A DNA stretch of 10,166 nucleotides from an uncultured Megasphaera sp. (GTDB taxonomy: Bacteria > Bacillota > Negativicutes > Veillonellales > Megasphaeraceae). The DNA is taken from assembly GCA_937895695.1 (NCBI GenBank), contig CALBLM010000214.1:1-10166 (forward strand), given 5' to 3'. The translations under genes were made by a program, and so were the position numbers. Positions 5,665 through 10,166 of this stretch are shown here, piece by piece. Under the pieces are notes generated by a model. That model ran no database searches and was not told the DNA's origin. It worked only from the letters and a program-made list of their open reading frames with translations. The stretch's first letter is position 1. Every line of letters begins with the position of its first letter.

Positions 5665-5694
5665 CGATATACGCTATATTACTCGTTTTTTTAA

Positions 5695-6201
5695 TCACAA
5701 GGTATCTTTCGTTTCTTTTTCTTGGCCTTCTTTGATTCTGTCCATAATCTGCTGTTTATTCTTTTTGGAAAGAAACTGCAGGCGCACAGGAAGCACAGCA
5801 ATGCCGCCTTCTTCGGCTTTTCCTAATTCAATTTCCTGCCACGTATCGGCTATTAAAAATATAGTCTTATACGGCAAATATACCAAATTGCGTTCTTCAT
5901 GAACTTGTTCATTATAGTAATCCCGCAGGGACATACATTTTCTCCGTACAATCATACCATTGGTTGCTATATAACACATGGTATCTCGCTGTCGATGAAT
6001 TCGCCAAAGGCAAAAAAATAGTATAGCAATATTATCCAATCGTTCTACCAACGTTGCTTCATTGAGCATCAACCAAAAAAAATATATCCCTACCAACGTA
6101 AAAATCACCTGCATGCATACGGAGTACCACTTGGAATTTTCATATTCTTTTTCTATCTTGCCACATGCTGGAAATCGTTTCGTTACTTCGTCTTTGATCA
6201 T
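5695..6201 (-). CDS. Two-helix membrane protein with possible PH-like domain, hypothetical
   Basis: No family can be named with certainty. The 168-residue protein has a cytoplasmic N-terminus (about 1-27), two hydrophobic helices close together (about 29-47 and 54-68) and a basic exit (RIHRQRD). A beta-rich C-terminal domain follows (CYIATNGMIVRRKC, NLVYLPYKTIFLI, IAVLPVRLQFL) and a final charged helix (KKNKQQIMDRI). The order, helix pair followed by 'I-T-x-x-G-I-I-V-R-R' and 'LPY-x-x-I' strands, resembles bacterial PH (DUF304/YcxB-like) proteins; this is inference from pattern only. AAAGG lies about 7 bases before the ATG. The gene starts 45 bases after a terminator that closes the upstream operon and ends 166 bases before the importer operon, so it looks like a single-gene unit or one fed by read-through. 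Confidence 0.65.
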   Translation of the reverse strand: MIKDEVTKRFPACGKIEKEYENSKWYSVCMQVIFTLVGIYFFWLMLNEATLVERLDNIAILFFCLWRIHRQRDTMCYIATNGMIVRRKCMSLRDYYNEQVHEERNLVYLPYKTIFLIADTWQEIELGKAEEGGIAVLPVRLQFLSKKNKQQIMDRIKEGQEKETKDTL

Positions 6202-6215
6202 CCCATCGCCTTTCC

Positions 6216-6230
6216 GGCTGTCTTACAGCC
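6216..6230 (-). promoter_or_regulatory. Small hairpin just upstream of the PH-like gene
   Basis: GGCTGT (6216-6221) pairs perfectly with ACAGCC (6225-6230) around a 3-base loop. It sits a few bases upstream of the AAAGG ribosome binding site for the gene starting at 6201 and after the terminator at 6250-6277. It has no T-run of its own, so it is more likely a leader stem than a second terminator. Confidence 0.4.
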
Positions 6231-6245
6231 TTATGATGAAGTACT

Positions 6246-6277
6246 AAAAAACGGGGAACGCTTTGGCATTCCCCGTT
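6246..6277 (-). terminator. Rho-independent terminator of the envelope-gene operon
   Basis: On the minus strand AACGGGGAA pairs with TTCCCCGTT (plus-strand arms 6250-6258 and 6269-6277). An extra inner GC/GC pairing closes a short loop, and a run of six T follows (plus-strand A-run 6246-6251). It begins 8 bases after the stop at 6286 and closes the transcript of the five genes upstream. Confidence 0.88.
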
Positions 6278-6285
6278 ATGCTATC

Positions 6286-6615
6286 TTAACGAGATTTTTT
6301 ACTGGTTTTGGGTGCCGTTTTGATGATAACATTGCGTCCATCTTTGACGACTTGTAATGATATATCTCCTATTCCGTCTTTAAAATATGCCATTTTAATA
6401 TCCAGCAGGATCGAACCAACTTTTTCCTGCAGGTCATCCGTAAAAAACTGTTTGCGAAAATCTGATGCACTTTGTTTTTTAGCCGATTTCGTAACCGTAC
6501 GGCGCGTCGTCTGCGGTTCGTCATCCCAATCTGCATTTTCAAAGGTAACTTCTTCTGTCACGCCTTGAAACATATCTTCTAACGAACGATTTTTAGGAAT
6601 CTTATGTTTTGCCAT
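6286..6615 (-). CDS. Small basic cytoplasmic protein, hypothetical
   Basis: I do not recognise this 109-residue protein. It has no signal or membrane helix. The N-terminal half (1-50) is polar and probably disordered, with an acidic patch ENADWDDE (26-33) followed by basic RRTVTKSAKKQ. Residues 52-100 look folded: helix (DFRKQFFTDDLQEKVGSILL), then DIKMAYFKDG and strands GDISLQVVKDGRNVIIKT. The tail is very basic (PKTSKKSR). AAGGTGA serves as ribosome binding site about 6 bases before the ATG at 6615 and overlaps the end of the gene upstream, which stops 10 bases before. The position makes it the last gene of the operon. A role with the envelope genes is inferred from location only. Confidence 0.65.
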   Translation of the reverse strand: MAKHKIPKNRSLEDMFQGVTEEVTFENADWDDEPQTTRRTVTKSAKKQSASDFRKQFFTDDLQEKVGSILLDIKMAYFKDGIGDISLQVVKDGRNVIIKTAPKTSKKSR

Positions 6616-6625
6616 TCATGTCACC

Positions 6626-7525
6626 TTATTTCTTTTGATTATCCATTTTATCAGCTGCTTCACGCATACTGTTCAATGTTATTTTAGAAAAGTCTTCGGG
6701 CGTACTATATGTAGCTATCTTGCTAAACCCCTTCTTGAGGCGTCCCCGGTATGCTGCAACAACTTTGTCATCACGATTCATTTCGGCAATAAAAATTTCC
6801 TGCCCGTCAATACCTACCAAGCGGAATTTGCCGCTTGGCGAAATTTCACGCCAGCTGCTCGTCGCGCCGTCAAACATATACACAATACCGGTGCGCAAAT
6901 TATCGTAAAAGAACGTATCAGAGTCATAGAATACAGCAATACGGCCAATATTTTCAGCCTGCACCCGAATTCGCCGCGTATCATAATTGGCGTCAGTACG
7001 ATAAATTCGGTATTTATCCTTATCTACTTCTAATTTCATATAAACGACATTGGTTGCTGTAGAGTACGCTACATCGACAATTTTGCTATCCCGTGGCGCA
7101 TCTTCAATTGGCGTATCCAATTCTCTATCCGGATATATCGGATTATACTGCGCAATGTATACACCGTAACGACCTGTTTTTTCATCTCGGCCATGTGTCG
7201 CAAAAATAGCCAAGTTGCGGTCCGGAAGCCATTCAAAAAAAGATACTTTACGGCCATGGAGACTGATACGCTGAGGTTCTCCTTTTTTCCCGGCTTCGTA
7301 AATAGACACTTTATCATCAACAATCGTTGCCATAAAGCGTTTATCATACGAATAGTATGTCTGTCCATTGGGTTCTGCACCAAATCCCATCGATTCTTGC
7401 TGGTTGGTTCCTCCAATTTGAAAATCCGAAGCCGGAGCAAACAATACCTGATCCAAATACAGGTAAATACCAGCCTGAAAAACGATACCCATGGCAAAGG
7501 CAAAAATAAATTTTTTAGCTTTCAT
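6626..7525 (-). CDS. Membrane-anchored extracytoplasmic protein, probable beta-propeller, hypothetical
   Basis: This 299-residue protein has a basic start (MKAKK) and one hydrophobic helix (about 5-28) without a lipobox, suggesting a signal anchor with the rest outside the membrane. The remainder is rich in short beta-strand units recurring about every 40-50 residues, e.g. YDKRFMATIVDDKVSIYEAG (60-79), NLAIFATHG, KYRIYRTDAN, NIGRIAVFYDSDTFFYDN, FRLVGIDGQEIFIAEMNRDD. This is the look of a TolB/WD40-like propeller, though no strict repeat can be aligned by eye. The last 30 residues are helical and charged. AGGAGG lies 5 bases before the ATG and overlaps the stop of the glycosidase gene upstream. 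The two are therefore tightly linked, and it may be a partner or scaffold of that enzyme; that is inference. Confidence 0.65.
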   Translation of the reverse strand: MKAKKFIFAFAMGIVFQAGIYLYLDQVLFAPASDFQIGGTNQQESMGFGAEPNGQTYYSYDKRFMATIVDDKVSIYEAGKKGEPQRISLHGRKVSFFEWLPDRNLAIFATHGRDEKTGRYGVYIAQYNPIYPDRELDTPIEDAPRDSKIVDVAYSTATNVVYMKLEVDKDKYRIYRTDANYDTRRIRVQAENIGRIAVFYDSDTFFYDNLRTGIVYMFDGATSSWREISPSGKFRLVGIDGQEIFIAEMNRDDKVVAAYRGRLKKGFSKIATYSTPEDFSKITLNSMREAADKMDNQKK

Positions 7526-7534
7526 GCGTACCTC

Positions 7535-8479
7535 CTATTTGACAATAAACGCCGTCGGAATCATGCGTTCACCCAATAAATCCGCCGGTTTGTTGACGAC
7601 TTTGCCGTTGAGGTACAGCGTAGAACTAGAGCCGCCGTCCAAATTAGCTGCAATATCAGCACCTTCTTCATAAAGAATATTCTGCAGATCGCGAAGAGTA
7701 GCTCCCACAGAATATCCCGGCTGGCGGCCATCAATAACCAAGAACAACACCGTGCCATCTTTACGCTGGCCAATCGCAGTCCGAGGACCTACGCCCCAAC
7801 CACCGTCACCGGATGTAATCATTTTTTTGCCATTGACAATCAAGGCCGGGCCAAAGGAAATACCTTCCCGAATATCCATGCTGACTAATTCTTTTTTACT
7901 GTAATTGCCGGCTACCAAATTTCCTTCTTTATTAAATCCGACAAATTCGTTGACTTCATCGTCTGTCGCATCTTGTCCTAATAAGAATTTACCGTCATGT
8001 AAAATAAATCCATAAGGTTGACGGCCTGTACCCGTACCATTAGCATCATAGAAACCGCCGGCATTAATAGCCGCTACGGCACCATGTCTAGCGGCAATAC
8101 CACTTGTCGTATCGCCTTTTTCATCCATGTTTTCTGCCGTTGCAATCTGTACGCGTTTTGGATCTGGAATTTCCAACAAAAATCCTTTAAAACGACTGGA
8201 ATTGATCTCTTTTAAGTTAAGCGACGTATCTGTTCTTGCCTTAAATTTAAACAATTCTTGTTTCGGAGCCGTACTTACTCCTCCCAAAATTCTATCAATT
8301 TCATCTTGGGAAAAAAGCCACGTAATATACTGCGGATGCCGACTCTTTAAAATAGCACCTACTACGGTCCGTTTGATATTATCAAATGGGCCGAAAAGAA
8401 CGACAAATGGAGATGTTATTCCAAAAAACACGAGAAGTATAATAAAAAATTTTCCAATTTCCTTGAAGTGTTTCTTCAT
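7535..8479 (-). CDS. Phosphodiester glycosidase family protein (NAGPA / COG4632, EpsL-like)
   Basis: This 314-residue protein has an N-terminal membrane anchor (about 10-30) and a C-terminal NAGPA domain, named for the mammalian enzyme that removes GlcNAc from a phosphodiester. Bacterial members act outside the membrane on phosphodiester-linked sugars and are often found in exopolysaccharide or cell-wall loci. Diagnostic stretches are AINAGGFYDANG (137-148), GPRTAIGQ (231-238), FLVIDGRQPGYSVGATL (246-262) and ANLDGGSSSTLYLNG (278-292), in the usual order and spacing. Residues 31-90 form an unassigned linker. The start ATG at 8479 has TGAGGT four to five bases upstream. It lies 30 bases after the deacetylase gene and 9 bases before the propeller gene. 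The natural substrate is unknown; a wall or capsule phosphodiester is the best guess. Confidence 0.9.
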   Translation of the reverse strand: MKKHFKEIGKFFIILLVFFGITSPFVVLFGPFDNIKRTVVGAILKSRHPQYITWLFSQDEIDRILGGVSTAPKQELFKFKARTDTSLNLKEINSSRFKGFLLEIPDPKRVQIATAENMDEKGDTTSGIAARHGAVAAINAGGFYDANGTGTGRQPYGFILHDGKFLLGQDATDDEVNEFVGFNKEGNLVAGNYSKKELVSMDIREGISFGPALIVNGKKMITSGDGGWGVGPRTAIGQRKDGTVLFLVIDGRQPGYSVGATLRDLQNILYEEGADIAANLDGGSSSTLYLNGKVVNKPADLLGERMIPTAFIVK

Positions 8480-8509
8480 AGTTACCTCAAAACGAAAATA
8501 TTCAACACG

Positions 8510-9319
8510 TTACCGTTGTTCATACTGTGGTGTTGTAACGCGCTGTTTAAAATTGCCTATATCAACGGCATTACCAATCCAAATGCGATTCACGGCATAC
8601 GGATTATCTCCTTGTTTAGCCCAGCCGGGATTCATTGTAAATGCCAGTTTGACATGATATTTTTTTACAACTGCTTCAACAGCCTTATTTTCACTTCCAT
8701 AAGGATAACAAAAATAATCCGATGTAATTCCCAGTTGTTTTTGCAAGGCTTCCTGACTTAATTTGACTTCATCTTCCAACGTTTGTCCCTGCATATCCGT
8801 CATGCGTTCATGCTTATAACTATGCGACTGGATATCTATGCCAGCTTCTTTCATTTCCTTAATCTGCTGCCATGTAAGCCGTGTTCCTTGATCCGCATCA
8901 TACGTAGGAATAAATACGGTACAAGCAAATCCATACTCTTTCATAATCGGCATAACAATAGAGTAGGTATCCGGATACCCATCATCAAACGTAAGAACAA
9001 CAGGTTTAACAGGAACGGCTTTTCCTTGCGTCATGTATTCATATAACTGCTGCATCGTAATCGGATGAAATCCATTGTCTTTAAGGAACTTCATTTGTTC
9101 CCGAAAATGCGATTCCAACAGAACGGCATCATTATTCGGCACATCACCAATCATATGATACATCAGAACCGGAACCCCTTGCTTAGGTACTGCCATTTCT
9201 ACTTGTTCTTGCTGTTTTTCTGCTGTGTTAGCTGTTTGATCTCTTGTCGGCGAACTACCGCAACCGCTCAAAAAAACACAGCATAATACAGCCATTACGG
9301 CCAATTTCCAAATGCGCAA
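8510..9319 (-). CDS. Polysaccharide deacetylase lipoprotein (carbohydrate esterase 4, PgaB/IcaB-like)
   Basis: The 269-residue protein has a lipoprotein signal (lipobox LSGC, Cys20), a polar spacer to about residue 45, then a NodB-type deacetylase domain. The front segment VPVLMYHMIGD (49-59) is typical of the PgaB/IcaB branch. Metal and catalytic motifs are intact: TFDDGY (110-115; D112, D113), HSYKH (166-170; H166, H170) and YPYG (205-208). Such enzymes remove N-acetyl groups from GlcNAc-type polymers outside the cytoplasmic membrane. The start is a TTG at 9319, preceded by AAAGGGG; no in-frame ATG leaves a complete signal peptide (the first, at residue 9, would cut it). The next gene encodes an NAGPA-type glycosidase, so both enzymes may act on one amino-sugar polymer. 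Confidence 0.92.
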   Translation of the reverse strand: MRIWKLAVMAVLCCVFLSGCGSSPTRDQTANTAEKQQEQVEMAVPKQGVPVLMYHMIGDVPNNDAVLLESHFREQMKFLKDNGFHPITMQQLYEYMTQGKAVPVKPVVLTFDDGYPDTYSIVMPIMKEYGFACTVFIPTYDADQGTRLTWQQIKEMKEAGIDIQSHSYKHERMTDMQGQTLEDEVKLSQEALQKQLGITSDYFCYPYGSENKAVEAVVKKYHVKLAFTMNPGWAKQGDNPYAVNRIWIGNAVDIGNFKQRVTTPQYEQR

Positions 9320-9356
9320 GACGTAAAGCCCCTTTCTTTAGGCGTATAATATTGTG

Positions 9357-10166
9357 TTATATATCGCGAGTTTTGACAACAGGCAAGTCCTCATACTGTC
9401 CGTCAATGAACATCCGAATATAGTGTTCTGCATCGTCACGAACCGCTTTATCTGCTTCAACTGAATGAAAACTGACATTCGGCGTCAATAAGAATTCCGG
9501 CCGGGCAATCATTTTCAACAACATCGGGCTAGGATGTTCCATTGACAAAACATCCAACGCAGCACTACGTATATGTCCATCATCAACAGCATGATACAAG
9601 GCCGCTTCATCTGCCAATCCGCCGCGACAGCAGTTAACAAACATAGCTCCCTGTTTCATTTGTTCGAATTGTTCATCCTGAAAAATATACTGCGTTGTTT
9701 CGTTTAACGGCATATGCAAGGAAACAATATCACTTGTCTGCAGTAATTTATCAAAATCAACAGGACGTACACGATGTTCCATCATGACCTTTTCGCTAAC
9801 GAATGGATCATATGCCTGTACTTTACATCCAAATGCCTGCATGCGTGCCGCCACAGCACGACCGACATGTCCAAATCCTACCAGTCCGATAAGGTTGCTG
9901 CTGACACGATGAATTGGCCATTGAACCGTACCATATTCCCAGCGACTGTTACTGCGAATGTCACTTTGGTATTCCGGCAACTGCCGAATCAGAGCTAAAA
10001 TCATGGCACTTGTATGATCGGCAATATCATCTACACAATACGATGTATTATTAACTACCATAACACCCTGTTGATGTGCTGCTTCCAAATCCACATTGTC
10101 AGAACGAGTCGATAAAATCACAATTAGTTTCAAGTCATCCAACCGTTCTATCAACGAACCTGTAAT
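9357..10166 (-). CDS. D-2-hydroxyacid dehydrogenase family protein, CtBP-like, partial, altered active site
   Basis: The reading frame stays open to the window edge, so the N-terminus (roughly 50 residues) is missing; 269 residues are visible. The NAD site is clear: GLVGFGHVG (94-102) with acidic D120 at the end of the second strand (VQAYDP), giving NAD preference. The catalytic domain shows VNCCRGGLADEAAL with R181 and LDVLSMEHPSP with E210. The general wording (RGGL-DE-AL, then F-x-S-x-E-A near the end) is closest to the CtBP branch. Two features are odd: the usual TPH with catalytic His reads TPN (N230), and the substrate loop, normally R-x-G-x-G-x-DN-D, is shortened to LSTRSDNVD. It may act on an unusual substrate or serve as a non-catalytic NAD(H) sensor. 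The deacetylase gene follows 37 bases downstream, so co-transcription is likely. Confidence 0.88.
   Translation of the reverse strand: MTGSLIERLDDLKLIVILSTRSDNVDLEAAHQQGVMVVNNTSYCVDDIADHTSAMILALIRQLPEYQSDIRSNSRWEYGTVQWPIHRVSSNLIGLVGFGHVGRAVAARMQAFGCKVQAYDPFVSEKVMMEHRVRPVDFDKLLQTSDIVSLHMPLNETTQYIFQDEQFEQMKQGAMFVNCCRGGLADEAALYHAVDDGHIRSAALDVLSMEHPSPMLLKMIARPEFLLTPNVSFHSVEADKAVRDDAEHYIRMFIDGQYEDLPVVKTRDI

Noticed and set aside
5529..5694. Riboswitch in the importer leader
   Set aside because: The segment is AT-rich without the long conserved stems of lysine, glycine or T-box elements; only short repeats and a tentative promoter are seen.
8127..9286. Several plus-strand open frames opposite the deacetylase and glycosidase genes
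   Set aside because: The minus-strand products carry complete family motifs; the plus-strand frames lack ribosome sites and recognisable domains.
10152..10154. Start codon of the dehydrogenase at 10154 (TTG)
   Set aside because: The frame continues open to the window edge (ITGS before it) and family alignment requires about 50 more N-terminal residues, so the gene is truncated by the window.
1..10166. Mobile element, CRISPR array, tRNA or rRNA
   Set aside because: No transposase or integrase product, no regular spaced repeats, no tRNA-like cloverleaf and no rRNA-like sequence were recognised on reading; a dedicated tRNA scan was not possible.

Overview
The window looks like Bacillota chromosome of moderate to low G+C. 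The support is a Bacillota-type DUF951 protein, a HisZ-type histidine regulatory subunit, a HAAS-domain membrane protein, strong AGGAGG ribosome binding sites and Sec/lipobox lipoproteins. The content would suit a Negativicutes relative (Megasphaera/Dialister-like), but that is only an impression. I see no phage, IS, CRISPR, tRNA or rRNA. Nearly all the DNA is coding, and no gene-free stretch exceeds 300 bases.

Layout. (1) 1-671, minus strand: the 5' part of hisZ, cut by the window edge, and upstream of it a small DUF951 gene. Each has its own candidate promoter. (2) 672-844: a divergent intergenic region with two small inverted repeats. (3) 845-2322, plus strand: a tight three-gene operon encoding a two-helix membrane protein, a HAAS-domain protein with a tyrosine-rich linker and two C-terminal helices, and a membrane-anchored helical protein with a serine-rich tail. 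It ends at a long bidirectional terminator (2327-2371). (4) 2391-5528, minus strand: a polar amino-acid ABC importer, transcribed in the order solute-binding protein A, solute-binding protein B, permease, ATPase. A hairpin lies between binding protein B and the permease. (5) 5695-6201, minus: a two-helix protein with a PH-like tail, just downstream of a Rho-independent terminator. (6) 6286-10166, minus: a compact row of a CtBP-like D-2-hydroxyacid dehydrogenase (5' end outside the window), a polysaccharide-deacetylase lipoprotein, an NAGPA-type phosphodiester glycosidase, a membrane-anchored probable beta-propeller protein and a small basic protein, closed by the terminator at 6250-6277.

How the parts may work together. 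The importer has two related binding proteins feeding one permease/ATPase pair. Binding protein A has Ala where binding protein B and well-studied family members have the Asp that holds the ligand alpha-amino group, so the two probably differ in ligand. The deacetylase, glycosidase and propeller genes, spaced 9-30 bp apart, look like a cell-envelope polysaccharide-processing module. The dehydrogenase upstream keeps its NAD site and the catalytic Arg and Glu, but has Asn at the catalytic His position and a shortened substrate loop. The HAAS operon has no PadR regulator within the window. These four points are the ones most worth a second look.
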